64,000 nt of DNA from Leishmania mexicana MHOM/GT/2001/U1103 (lineage: Eukaryota > Euglenozoa > Kinetoplastea > Trypanosomatida > Trypanosomatidae). The stretch lies in contig NC_018337.1 in assembly GCF_000234665.1 (NCBI RefSeq), forward strand, positions 1,434,556-1,498,555, written 5' to 3'. Below, piece after piece: positions 39,274 through 49,380 of this stretch (positions within the stretch are counted from its first letter, which is position 1; each line of letters starts with the position of its first letter). The notes under the pieces were generated by a model. It had not been told where the DNA came from. It ran no database searches and worked only from the letters and a program-made list of their open reading frames with translations. The position numbers were made by a program, and so were the translations under genes.

Positions 39274-40743
39274 ATGCAGAACTTTGCCATGTCCTTCAGC
39301 CGCAGACCCCACTCTCACTCGACGGCGCTACAGCGTTACCTGGCACTCCCGCAAACCCCGTTAGATCTGCCGGCCTTGAGTAAGTTACAGGCCGAATCGG
39401 TGGATAACGGCGTTGTGCATCAGATTGTGCGCGAGATGGCCATCCGCACCTCGAGGTGCTACCACTCATTCTCTGACTCCATCATCCAAAAAAGAATGCG
39501 CAAGCCACACGTAGATCGACTCTGGTGGGTCAAATCGTATGTCCTCCGCGAGTTTAACTACTGCGTCGCGCTGCACCGCTGCCTGGAACAGTGTCCTCAG
39601 CATGGAATCTTTGACAACTCGACCGACATCACCTTTGAGCGGCACGAGTACGGCAGCTCACCCTTCCTGTTTCCATGTCTCCGCAAAACGGACGACGACA
39701 GCTTCATTTACGAGCCGGCGCAGACCTACTCCAGCAGTGACAGCGTCAGCAGTCATGCACCTCGCGACGCCGAGAACGGCACTGTCTCCGCCGGCGCCTC
39801 ATCCTCGACCTCGACGTCAGCGACGAGCACTTTTCGTCCCCTCGGGTTCCTGTCAAACCCTGCCATGACGCGCGATGAGGTAGAGGCTGCCTTCTCTACC
39901 TGGGATCGGGGAAAGGCGACCATGCCTCTCATTCTCGCGCTCAAGGTCCTGCGACCGCGTCTGTCGCTGCTGGACGTCATGGTGAACGAAGCTGCTATCT
40001 GCTCTGACGAGTTGAACGGCTGGTTCATTCGTTTTTGCCGCCGTCGAGTCGCGTGGCGCGTCCTTCACGAACACCTTCTTCACTTGACTCATCCGACGGA
40101 CACGCAGCAGGTCATCTCCTCCGACATTGACGTGGCCGAAGTGCTGCAGCGCGCCGGCATCGCCGTTGTCGAAATTTTTTCGAGCCTTGTCGACAACGGC
40201 AGTGTGCTTTCTCTAGAGATTCACCTGGAGGAGGACAAACGTATCCTCACCCGCGTCCCCTGTGGCACGTTGGTGAGCTCCTCCACATCGCCCCTCTCGT
40301 GCCCAGCAGATTTGCCGGAGACTCGCCCGACCCACGTCTCGTCACGGGGCGTCTACTCGGTGGAGGGCCACCTCACGTACATCTTCCGCGAGGTGCTCAA
40401 GAACGCCTGCGCAGCAACACTCAAGTTGAGGCCTGATATTGACGTGCTCATCCGATACGCCAGCGACGATGTGTGGGTGGTGGTGGAGTTTGTTGACCAA
40501 GCCGGTGGGATTCATCCACAGCACTTCAAGAACATCTGGAAGTTTGGCTGGACAACGAGTGAGCACTACGAAAGTCATCTGGGCGGCTTCGGTGTCGGGC
40601 TGCCTACGTCGAAGGTGTACATGGGTATGTGGGGCGGCTCCATCGACGTCTACTCCACCCTTGGCGTCGAGACGACGGTGCGTGTGCGCTTCCCTAAAGC
40701 ACCGGTCGAGGTGCTCGTGCCTGAGTCCACCACACCGACATGA
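39274..40743 (+). CDS. Mitochondrial-type protein kinase of the PDK/BCKDK family
   Basis: Protein of 489 aa. The N-terminal helical domain includes VHQIVREMAIRTSRCYHSF and FNYCVALHRCLEQCP, like PDK. The ATP lid domain is of the GHKL fold: N box FREVLKNACAA (Glu373, Asn377), G1 box DQAGGI (Asp408) and G2 box GFGVGLP (438-444). These phosphorylate the E1 subunit of pyruvate or branched-chain 2-oxoacid dehydrogenase and so switch it off. The G1 box reads DQAGG rather than the usual D-R-G-G-G. A Ser/Thr/Ala-rich insert lies at about 150-190 (39720-39840). The start MQNFAMSFSRRP is basic and Ser-rich, compatible with mitochondrial import. ATG 39289 is an alternative start. The E1 substrate cannot be told from sequence. 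Confidence 0.8.
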   Translation: MQNFAMSFSRRPHSHSTALQRYLALPQTPLDLPALSKLQAESVDNGVVHQIVREMAIRTSRCYHSFSDSIIQKRMRKPHVDRLWWVKSYVLREFNYCVALHRCLEQCPQHGIFDNSTDITFERHEYGSSPFLFPCLRKTDDDSFIYEPAQTYSSSDSVSSHAPRDAENGTVSAGASSSTSTSATSTFRPLGFLSNPAMTRDEVEAAFSTWDRGKATMPLILALKVLRPRLSLLDVMVNEAAICSDELNGWFIRFCRRRVAWRVLHEHLLHLTHPTDTQQVISSDIDVAEVLQRAGIAVVEIFSSLVDNGSVLSLEIHLEEDKRILTRVPCGTLVSSSTSPLSCPADLPETRPTHVSSRGVYSVEGHLTYIFREVLKNACAATLKLRPDIDVLIRYASDDVWVVVEFVDQAGGIHPQHFKNIWKFGWTTSEHYESHLGGFGVGLPTSKVYMGMWGGSIDVYSTLGVETTVRVRFPKAPVEVLVPESTTPT

Positions 40744-41587
40744 TGGAAGCGCGCGGAACTGCGCACGTCTCCGTGCGTGCGCCTCGGGGGGGGCGAACAC
40801 GTCAGTGGGGTGCATCGACGCTGAGGCCTTGCACGCATGGTTGGTGGCGCTGTACCGAGCACTCCGCAAATTAGTTTTCTTCGACTTATGTTTCCTAATT
40901 TTCGACTCTGTGCATCCATGTTGAAGAACGCAGATCTGTTGCTCGCGAAGAAGAGGACCGTAAGAGATGCAAGGATGACCGTGCCACACACGCCGAGCGA
41001 TCCGCCTCCCTGAGCCGGATCGACGAGTGCTCGCTTTCAAGTAACAGGCAACGGTTTTCACTACACACGGGATCGCATGTGTTGCTTCCATGTCCTTGGT
41101 CGCTGCCTCAGTGGTTGCCGAAAAGAGCGACTTTGGCTTGGAGAGTCGATGAGGAGACGGGGTGAGGGAAGACTACGTGTGGCAGAGGAGAACCGAAGGG
41201 AGGGGGGGGTAGACGGGGGCGCGACTGACATCCCCAAGCTCGCCTTCGTTGTCCTTGCCGCCCAGGGTTTTGGCGCACATGACCGTCGCTTCGTCTTCTG
41301 TGCTTGTCTCTCTCACCCCTCCGCCTCTTTATGCTATGCTAAACTGCAGATGATGCACGCATCCTCATGTCCGCGATGCAGCAATATCTACACCGCTTCT
41401 CTTCCTCTCTCCTAATCGTGCTGGACGGACGCAGCGTGCGTGCAGTGGTTGCACCTCTTGCTTCCTCGGCAGACTTGTAGAGGTCGCCCGCAGCACCTAG
41501 CTCTCTGGAACCAATTGCTTGGGTACCTGCGAACATAACTCAGCGTGTGTGAGGCTGCACACACGTACGCATAAGGCAGTAGACGAA
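40744..41587. other. Intergenic region, 0.84 kb
   Basis: No credible gene. Short Arg/Ser-rich frames only. The upstream part of the COA5 frame (from 41519) lacks an ATG and is read as leader sequence. Confidence 0.6.
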
Positions 41588-41881
41588 ATGGAAAAGGAGC
41601 ACAAGAGCATCTGCTGGCGGCCAAAGAATGCCCTCATCGAGTGCATCGTCATGACCAAGTGCTTCCAGGAGAAGGAAAGTGTAGAGGACTGCATCGGCGC
41701 GAACGACTGCTTTCTTGAGCGCCGCAACTGGACGCTGTGCAAGATGAACGCTGTCAACCCACGGTATCGACTCCGTGGCAATCCGTACGATGTAGCCACC
41801 GAGGACCAGAAGAAGATCGAAGCGCGTAATGAGCGCATTCGACAACGTGAATTGGAGGAGGAGGGCATCTTCACCAAGTAG
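41588..41881 (+). CDS. COA5: Cytochrome c oxidase assembly factor COA5/PET191
   Basis: Protein of 97 aa. Six cysteines at residues 9, 19, 25, 35, 41 and 51 form three C-x9-C pairs separated by x5, the PET191/COA5 pattern (the human protein shows the same with one x10). The block ends in NPRYRLRGNPYD, the family's 'NxRxRxRG' box. The C-terminus is a charged helix (EARNERIRQRELEEE). Such twin-Cys proteins are imported into the mitochondrial intermembrane space by Mia40/Erv-type oxidative folding (kinetoplastids lack a classic Mia40) and are needed for complex IV assembly. The start is the first ATG of the open frame. No missing cysteine. Confidence 0.9.
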   Translation: MEKEHKSICWRPKNALIECIVMTKCFQEKESVEDCIGANDCFLERRNWTLCKMNAVNPRYRLRGNPYDVATEDQKKIEARNERIRQRELEEEGIFTK

Positions 41882-43109
41882 CACGTTCCAAAAGAAGCAC
41901 GCAGAGGAATGCGGCGGGGCTCCTTCGCAATGCATCCGTTCGCGTGTGTGCGAATCCGCTCGTTGGGCGCATGATGCGCTCTGGCAAAGCTGCCAGTCTT
42001 TGCTGCTTTGTGGTAAGCTTTCGTTCCTACGTGTGCCGACCAGGCGGTCACATGGCCTCTTCCCCCTTTCCCCACCCACCCATTCACGGCAGCAGGTGTG
42101 TGTGTGCGTGGGGGGAATCATTCTTGTTTGGCTGGGCGTAGGCTTGCGGTTTAATGTCCCCTCTTCGGTATCGCGTCTACTGTGTCGTGTGTGTGTGTGC
42201 AACGTCTTTCGTCTTTTGTGGGTGTTGTGCTGTGTGACGTCCTCTTTCGATTATCTCGGTTAACACGTGCTCTCTCACCCCTCCCCCGTCTTGTTCGCTG
42301 TTGCTGAGTCACTCTCATCTCTGTCTCAAAGCTCTTCAACGGTGCGCGGAGGCGTACTTCGATGTGCCGGAGGCCACCACGATTTCGTAGACGGCGGCTT
42401 TCTCCGCGGCGCTGGGGCGTGGACCGAACAAGCGGAGGAGCATCTGCTTTCCTGGCGGGCTGCGCGCATTTCTTCCTGAGCGCAGGCACCCCTTCCGTGC
42501 TTGCAAGAGTGAGTGGATGAGGCGCGGTCGAGGTGTGGGTGGGTGCGGAGCAACGTGCGGCGGCGGCGGTCGGGTGAGCAGGGAGGACGGCTCGCATGCA
42601 TCTCTCTCTATCTGAGGGTGGGTGCACCCACTTGCACCGTCCCCGTCCCTCTACGCCCGCCCTCTTCCCACACTATCCCCATTCCTTTGGTGTTGTGCTA
42701 TCCACAATTTGCTCATTGCCGGCTCGTGCGTGGAACCTCTTGAACTCATCTCTCTTTTACGCTCTCTCTCTGCGTTAGGTGTTGCGCGCCAAAGTACCAG
42801 TGGAGGTGGCGAAGGCTGCGTTGACTTACGTTGGCGTCGCCTCTCTTGCAAGCTCACGACACACACACACACACACATGCATAGGATAGCACATCAGCAT
42901 CGTCTTCTCCTCGTATATCTACCTTGTCTGAGCAACAGCGGGCGTTTCGCTCTTCGCGCTTTATTTTCTTGTAAACTCTGCCGTCGCCGAGCGTGAAGCA
43001 CAGTCAAGTCGTGAGAACCGACTCCCACACGCGCACAGGGAGGGGGTGGAACGGCGCGCCCATATTCGACGGCCGCCACGCTGGCTTGGCTCCTTCTTTT
43101 TGCACGTGC
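41882..43109. other. Intergenic region, 1.2 kb
   Basis: No credible gene. A CT-rich stretch, a CA microsatellite at 42859-42877 and a pyrimidine tract near 42945-42985 leading to the next acceptor. Confidence 0.6.
42859..42877. repeat. CA microsatellite
   Basis: An uninterrupted (AC)n dinucleotide tract of 19 nt upstream of the phosphatase gene. Confidence 0.85.
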
Positions 43110-44870
43110 ATGAGCGGCGGCGCTGAAGGCGCCAACGTCACCCTCGCACCCGCTGCCTTACACCCGTTGGCGGACGCAAAGGAGGAGAGACGGGAGTGTG
43201 CTGGGGCGCGCACAGTGTGCCGCCCAGAGGGAAGGAGTAATCCCAAACAAAGACAGGACCTGGTGAGCACGACAATGAGCTTTAGTCGCCCGCAGCGGTC
43301 GCCGCACCGGACGCTGCGGCACTCGCGCACCGCCGCCCTGCTCACTGACCTCCATCTAGCGCGGCACAGCCGAAACTGCTTTCCACGCCGTCCCTTGCGT
43401 GCTTCTCACTCCACGCAGTGCCTCCTGCCCAACAACGCCGACGCCGCTGACAATGACGCGGCAATCCCCACCTCGTACTCCGTCACGACCTACACGACAA
43501 CCACGTACATAAACTGTGAGGACGTCTCCGGCAGCGACTCCGAATACTCCGAGTACGACCTCGTCAATGAGCAGATGCAGGACTTCCTGCTCGACTCCGA
43601 CGACACGTCTGACGGCGACGCCGAGGTGGAGGACATACTCGGTTTCGGGGCGGTTTTTATGGGTGGTTTGATCCCCACATGGTCGAGGGATGCTCACCAC
43701 GCACGCGCATGGCGACGCACCACGAAGCCTAGCCGCCGACGGATAGCGAAGAAGTCGGAAAGCTGCTCATCGCTCTCGAACGCTGCACGGCCGACAGCGA
43801 GCTCGAGCACTACCATGCTGAGCGACTTGGACACCACTGTGAGGGAGGCAATGGGGACGGGTGGGGCCGCGCAGCGGCGCGGCACCCGCAAGCAGCGACG
43901 GGCGATGGCAAACGGTGAGCGGCGTTGGCTTGTGCCCCCTCTCTCCGCCGTCTCGGTGGAGGTCACCGATGGTGGAAACAATGGGCGAAGGCAGCTACCG
44001 TGGTTCACTGTCGTGTTTGACCTAGACGAGACGCTGGTTGGGGCCCGCTACGGCCCCATCCATCTGCGCCCCCACGTTGGCGAGCTGCTGCGGTCGCTTC
44101 ACCGGCTCCCTGTGGAGATCATTGTGTGGACCGCCGGGACGGCGCACTACGTAAACCCCATTCTTCACGCAATCGGGCAAGCCTGCGGCCGACGGCAGTG
44201 GTTCCATCACATTATTAGCCGACATAGGCGCTGGTACCGCGGCGCCAACACGTGTGTGAAGGACCTCAAGCAGCTCGGTCGTCCTCTGGACCGCCTTGTT
44301 ATGGTGGAGAATAACCCCATCTCCGCCCTCCCGCAGCCCTCGCTCTGCGTGCTCCTCGAAGACTACCTGCGACCAAATGCCGCAGACGAGTCGCTGTTGG
44401 TCCTGAAGGAGTTGTTTGAGCGACTGGCGCTTCAGTACGAGAGAGAATCACGCACCTCATCCGTGACAGACACTTGTGAGCAAGCGGCCGAAGAGGATTG
44501 GCCTGCACAACGGCACACGCGTTCGCCTAGAAACAGGTTACCGGATCCGACAACAGCTCGCACCACTGCCCTGCCCTCTTCAGCTCCTCCGTCGCTAGAG
44601 CTGCTCGTCCGCGATGATGCTGCACTGCAGCTGGTCGAGTTCCGCATGGAGGACATTTTCAAGGAGGACGGTGTGTCGAATCTTCAGCGGGCCGAGATGA
44701 GGGAGATGGTTGGAGGGGCGGACACATTGAGGTGCCTTTGCCTTTGTTATACACCGCCTCTTCTGCCTTCATCCACCGCTGCGGCAGCACCAGGTACTGC
44801 AGCACTGGTGTCATGCGTGTCGACGGCGATGCGCAGCTACGGATCCGTCAATCCACTGCGGCCGTTTTAG
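43110..44870 (+). CDS. FCP1/SCP-like (NLI-interacting factor) HAD phosphatase
   Basis: Protein of 586 aa. The catalytic DxDxT motif is VFDLDETLV with the nucleophile Asp304. It is followed by RPHVGELLRSLHRLPVEIIVWTAGT, the VWTA block with its catalytic Thr, then LVMVENNP where CTD phosphatases have '(V)DNSP'. A FCPI domain spans about 300-460. The N-terminal 300 residues carry an acidic, Tyr/Ser/Asp-rich region (43480-43640) and Arg/Lys/Ser-rich low complexity; the C-terminal 120 are Ser/Ala-rich. Relatives dephosphorylate RNA polymerase II CTD or membrane-bound regulators. The basic third motif has Glu-Asn-Asn instead of Asp-Asn-Ser, so activity should be tested. ATG 43275 is an alternative start. 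Confidence 0.85.
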   Translation: MSGGAEGANVTLAPAALHPLADAKEERRECAGARTVCRPEGRSNPKQRQDLVSTTMSFSRPQRSPHRTLRHSRTAALLTDLHLARHSRNCFPRRPLRASHSTQCLLPNNADAADNDAAIPTSYSVTTYTTTTYINCEDVSGSDSEYSEYDLVNEQMQDFLLDSDDTSDGDAEVEDILGFGAVFMGGLIPTWSRDAHHARAWRRTTKPSRRRIAKKSESCSSLSNAARPTASSSTTMLSDLDTTVREAMGTGGAAQRRGTRKQRRAMANGERRWLVPPLSAVSVEVTDGGNNGRRQLPWFTVVFDLDETLVGARYGPIHLRPHVGELLRSLHRLPVEIIVWTAGTAHYVNPILHAIGQACGRRQWFHHIISRHRRWYRGANTCVKDLKQLGRPLDRLVMVENNPISALPQPSLCVLLEDYLRPNAADESLLVLKELFERLALQYERESRTSSVTDTCEQAAEEDWPAQRHTRSPRNRLPDPTTARTTALPSSAPPSLELLVRDDAALQLVEFRMEDIFKEDGVSNLQRAEMREMVGGADTLRCLCLCYTPPLLPSSTAAAAPGTAALVSCVSTAMRSYGSVNPLRPF

Positions 44871-45892
44871 CAGAAATAGACACGATGTTCATGTGCGCGC
44901 TGCGCGACTCTCGATCACGCGGGAGCACAGTCCCTCCCTTCTTCCAAAAAAAGGATGTGCGTGATGCTGCGCGATGTACTTGACGTATGCTAGAGGCTGC
45001 ACTGAGCCACTTTTCTGCTGAGATCCTTCGCCATCAAGCGCCGCTCTTGTCCTTTCTTTGTCCCCGGGCTCGATGCGGGCTTGCGTCAGAGACGGCGGCG
45101 TCTCCTCCTTCAAGATTTTCTTCTTGGTACCGATTGCAGCTGTGAGCGCCCGTGTGCGCGGCGTACAGGTGGCACCAGCGCCTGGCGAACGAGTGCGCGT
45201 CTGCACTCGGCTTCATTGGTTTGTACGACAGTCATCACACACCCCTCACCTGAAGCAGCTGCCACCGACGGACACGCCGACACGTGCAGCACATGTGCTT
45301 TCCGCACTCGCTCTGGTCACTGTGCGGGGCTCTGCAGAGCTCCGCATAACCCTCCGTGCGGTGGGGGTGGGGAACGGGAAAGTAATGCAAGAAGGTCCTG
45401 TCATGTGCTTGCAAGACGGGGATCTCTTGCAACTTGTTGCCTTCCCGCTCTCGCCCGCCTCCTCTCTCTCTGGCACCCTCCACCTATACCATCCTATCTC
45501 GTCGCGCTTCTGTTTCGTGATCAGTGATGCCGCCTCCCCACACCAGCTGTGCCTTGCAGAGTCCTCCGTTCTCGCTGCCGCCTTTCACACGTGTCTGCGT
45601 ACAGCTTTGCGCCTCCCTTCTCTAGCGCAACAGACGCCTCTCTGTTATTCTTGTTCCCTTCCCTTCCCACCCCCTCCCCCTCTCTCGCTCACGTGCCTTT
45701 CCTTGCCGGTACCCACAAACACGCTACCACATCGGACCATTGCATCCGCAACGGCAGTTCTCCGGGCCTTTTCTTTGATCCTCTGTCCTGTGGCGACCTG
45801 CTGCGCCGTCTCTCCCGCGTCGCGCGTTGCCCTTGTCGCCTTCTCCGAGAGACGCTCATTCCCCCCGCCGTTTTTTCTGCTTTTCATCTTGT
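44871..45892. other. Intergenic region, 1.0 kb
   Basis: No credible gene. A long open frame (45058-46146) runs through this region and into the next gene in another frame; its sequence is the Cys/Ser/Pro-rich read-through of CT-rich leader and is rejected. Confidence 0.6.
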
Positions 45893-47539
45893 ATGTCTGC
45901 TGTTGTTGTCCCCATGAAGTTTCATGGAAAACGAGGCAGCCGCGTTGCCTGGGCCCGCAAGCGCTCGCTGTGCGTGCTGGGGCTTGTATTCCTGCTCACC
46001 AGCTGGTTTGCCCTCCGCGAAATGCAAAGCACGTACAGGGATTCCCTGTCGGATATTCACACGACGGTCGAAAAGGGCGTCATCGACTGTCGTCCCGCCA
46101 ACGTCTCTGTGGCGGTGACGTCGACCCTCATGAACACCGTCATTAAAGCTGTCGTCATTCCCATGATCCAAAATGATAGCAACACCATCATCGTCCCCGC
46201 GCAAGAGGTGAACCACGTCTGGGTGGACAATATGGTGCTGCATCATTTCAAGCTGGCCTCTCTCACCGTCCGCACAGGCGTGCCAGACGCGGAGAGCATG
46301 ACGGTACGCGCCACGGGACTCGGTCTCGAGGTGAAGAAGTCGCGCTTCATCTTCCATTACATGGGTGTGAAGTGCAGTGGCACCTTCTGGGCGTCATTGA
46401 AGGGGACGGATGTCGATGCGGTGATGCGCCTCACCCTTCTACCAGAGGAACAGTGGAACGTGACTTTCCCGTATCTGGCGCTTAACTGGGGTCAGCTGGA
46501 CGTCCACCACAAGTTGGACAGCGAGGTATGCAGTTTAGCGCAAAAGTTTGTGGAGCTGTTTACTGGTGAACTCGACGTCTTCGTAGCCTCAAAAGTAAGG
46601 AAAGTGTTGGATGAAGAGTTGCCGGGAAAGGCAGCTGAAGGGCTCAACGATGCCTTTGCGAAGTTTGGCATCCGTGCCATCACGCCGCCCGTGATGACAG
46701 ACGATGCGATGGCCGTAACGCTAGACTTGAACCTGGTCGATTTCGGCTGCGCTTCGGCGCCTACCGCGTCAACCGTGCCTAACCTTGTGTCTCGCGACTT
46801 TGCTATACGCTCCACCGCGACGAGTGTGAACAACGCTCTCTACAATGCGGTACAGGCGCAGCGTCTGGAGGTGGAGAAGCACCTACCAGCAATGTGGAAC
46901 ACCACGTTATTAGCAGATGTTTTTCCTGAGGTGTACCAGGCGTGCCCGGGATGCAGACTGTACACGCTCGTGCAGGCAACAAAGGCACCTATACTCGATG
47001 TGTTGCACGACGGGGAAGTGTCAGTGCATGTCCAGGACCTCATTATCGGACTGTATGTGCAGCCGAACTCCACGGAGCATTCCTCGGCCTTATCTCACCT
47101 CATCACAGAAAAGCAGCTCATGCCGAGGGCAGGCTTCTCCCCCATCTCCCGGTTCTTTGCACGGAAAAAGAGGATCTCTTCACAGTACCACCGCCAGCCA
47201 TTTGCAGTGCTGGCGATCGGGTGCTCCGCCGCATCTGGCGTCCGCAACCTCAACTCCAGCACAGGTCACTCGATCAGCTACGAACTACTTCCGGTGCGCG
47301 ACGTTGCTGTGAAGGTGGTGGCGTCTAACATCGGTGATCTCAGCACGAAAGACCTGGAGAAACTCATTACCAAAGGGTGGAACGACCTCGCCGCACCGCT
47401 GGCCAACAGTGCGTCTCCGCTGAAGCTGCCGTTCTTTTTCCAGGAGACTGTGTTGAAGGTCGGACCCAACACCATTGAGGGCGGCGTGAATGTCAGCCTG
47501 ATGGAGGAGTTTCTGCAGGCCGTTTTGTCGATCCTGTAG
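45893..47539 (+). CDS. BPI/LBP/CETP-like (TULIP) membrane-anchored lipid-binding protein
   Basis: Protein of 548 aa from ATG 45893; ATG 45914 (Met8) would also keep the anchor. A basic N-terminus is followed by one transmembrane segment at about 25-41 (SLCVLGLVFLLTSWFAL), a signal anchor with no clear cleavage site. The rest shows the two-lobed BPI pattern. First lobe: VTSTLMNTVIKAVVIPMIQ, IRTGVP-type Val-rich strands, and EVCSLAQKFVELFTGELDVF like the end of the BPI N-terminal lobe. The second lobe begins with a Cys pair (PGCRLYTLVQATKAP) and ends with LPFFFQETVLKVG and MEEFLQAVLSIL. TULIP proteins bind lipids or lipopolysaccharide; role here unknown. Outside- or lumen-facing topology is inferred. 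Confidence 0.7.
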   Translation: MSAVVVPMKFHGKRGSRVAWARKRSLCVLGLVFLLTSWFALREMQSTYRDSLSDIHTTVEKGVIDCRPANVSVAVTSTLMNTVIKAVVIPMIQNDSNTIIVPAQEVNHVWVDNMVLHHFKLASLTVRTGVPDAESMTVRATGLGLEVKKSRFIFHYMGVKCSGTFWASLKGTDVDAVMRLTLLPEEQWNVTFPYLALNWGQLDVHHKLDSEVCSLAQKFVELFTGELDVFVASKVRKVLDEELPGKAAEGLNDAFAKFGIRAITPPVMTDDAMAVTLDLNLVDFGCASAPTASTVPNLVSRDFAIRSTATSVNNALYNAVQAQRLEVEKHLPAMWNTTLLADVFPEVYQACPGCRLYTLVQATKAPILDVLHDGEVSVHVQDLIIGLYVQPNSTEHSSALSHLITEKQLMPRAGFSPISRFFARKKRISSQYHRQPFAVLAIGCSAASGVRNLNSSTGHSISYELLPVRDVAVKVVASNIGDLSTKDLEKLITKGWNDLAAPLANSASPLKLPFFFQETVLKVGPNTIEGGVNVSLMEEFLQAVLSIL

Positions 47540-48361
47540 AGCAATCACGGAATGAAGAGTAGTGGACGCGTGGAAAGCGTGGGGGAGAGGTGGGGAGGGT
47601 CCTCCAACTGCTGCAGTCGCACGTGTACATCGCCACGAACCAAGACGACGAAGGCAGTTGATGGAAGGCGACGTGCACGACTTCTCCCCCTTGCAGGCTC
47701 GCTTCTTCTTTTTTTTCTGTCTTCGGGTTTGTTGCATTGGCTGTTTCTAGTGGATATCGGTGTCTCTCTCGTTGCTGTTTCCACGCCACCGGTGCGCATC
47801 ATGTCCTGCCCCCCTCCCTTTCGTCGTATGCCTCCGCGTCTGTCTCGTGTGTGCGTGTTGGCGACTTCAACCAAAAAAGGTCGCTTGTCTTCTTCACAGA
47901 CGCCGAGCGGCATCGCCGCCTCTCTCTCGCCCATCTTTCACTGAACCATTCATTGCTGGTGTATGTGCGTACTTTGTTCCCCTCTACAACCCCCTCCCCC
48001 ACCTGTCGTGGTGTAGCCGTCGCCACTGTTGTACGTCAAGTGCTTTTTCCGTTCTGCGAGTACCTTTCTCTGCGCCATACCCGGATGCTTCTCCCTCTCT
48101 CGTTGTTCATCTCCGGTGTTTTCCCTGCTGTCCTCTCCTCTGCCGTATTTCCTTTTGTGTTTATCCAACCTCCACCACGTTGTCCAACCGAACATGGATG
48201 CGCTTGTTGCCATCAACGAGGACATGCCATGACTGTTTGCTGGAGAAGGAGCGAGAGGAGACGTACCAGAGGACCCCTCCTCCATGCATCCATCTTGTCT
48301 CTGTCGCTGCATGGCGCTCGACTCCGTCTGCTTTGTTTCCTGCGACCGTTGTGTTCTCCCT

Positions 48362-48378
48362 CACACACACACACACAC
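48362..48378. repeat. CA microsatellite
   Basis: An uninterrupted (CA)n tract of 17 nt. Confidence 0.85.
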
Positions 48379-48564
48379 GCACATGCTATTGCTATCCCCC
48401 CCCTCCCCCATCATTTGTGATGTGTGCGGCGCTCGATGTTTCTTCAATCCATTTTGCTTTTTTTTCGCTATGTTTGCTCGCACGCCCCCTCTCCTCCTCC
48501 CCCTCTCTCCATCCCCGATGCTGGGGTGAGGGCTGAGGCCTCAGTGCCTGCTATCTCTCGTTGT

Positions 48565-49380
48565 TTGGTACTCCGCTGTCTGTGTGGGAAGAGCCAAGCA
48601 GTCCTCCCCACTCACCCCATCTCTGCCCAATGGTGAATCACTTCTTGTAGTGTCGACGGTCAAGTAGTGACGGCGCAGGAAAGCCAGAGCGACGTGCGAC
48701 AGTGAACACATTCGTGGCATCTGTGTGATAGGCAGAGCGTCAGCGTGACTCGAGCGCATTTCTCACCCTTCCCTCGCTGCCCACTGGTGTGGGGAGCCTG
48801 GGCCACCCCGAGGGAGAGACGGCTTGCTAGGTATCGGCCGGCACCGTGAGGGAACGACTGTGAGGCGGCCTGCGCAGTGGATGGGTGGGCCGAGCTTGAG
48901 GCAGGGGCCGTGCTCAGCTGACTGAGCCGGCGCGTTGCCGGCAATGCGTGTGTGTCTGCTGCTGGATTGTACCCCGCGATGTTCCCCTGTGAAACAGGTC
49001 AGAAGTGGTGTGGAGCTGAACATATGCTCTGTGCGAGGAGGTGGACGCGTTGGAGAACGAGGGAGCAAACTGTCTTCGTGCCCTCGTGTACCTCGCTGGG
49101 GCATCTACTCACCACAGTTGCCGAATATTCATGAACACCCTCCCCACCCCGTTTTTTGCCGCTCACTTCAGGGGGGAGATCGATAGAGAGAGCGACAATG
49201 GCAACGTCGTCCGCTGTTTTGCATCGTTCCATGCGATCACCGATGTGTTGGCGTGAATGATCGTCGGTGCCACAGCGCGTGCTTGATCGCAAGACATGAT
49301 TGCCGGCGAAAGCGGCGACGTGCTCAAAGTACTCAGCGCCCACAGGGAGAGACACGCGAAAGAACAATAAAAAAAGAAGT
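48565..49380 (+). mobile_element. SIDER2-like short degenerate retroposon, copy 2
   Basis: Collinear with 37350-38010. Matching blocks here are GGGAAGAGCCAAGCAGT, CATCTCTGCCCAATGG, a GGCAGAGCGTC stretch, GGGGAGCCTGGGCC with CCCCGAGGGAG, and a GAGGCAGGGGCCGTGCTCA block near 48898. An A-rich run (49367-49376) lies near the 3' boundary. Same orientation and order as copy 1 but clearly diverged, as SIDER2 copies are. Boundaries are approximate, particularly on the 3' side. Confidence 0.6.

Noticed and set aside
45058..46146. 362-aa + strand open frame
   Set aside because: Cys/Ser/Pro-rich read-through of CT-rich leader and then a shadow of the BPI-like gene in another frame.
47737..48536. Overlapping 227- and 258-aa + strand open frames
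   Set aside because: Two frames in the same CT-rich DNA with the same low-complexity composition; ends in a CA repeat. No homology seen.
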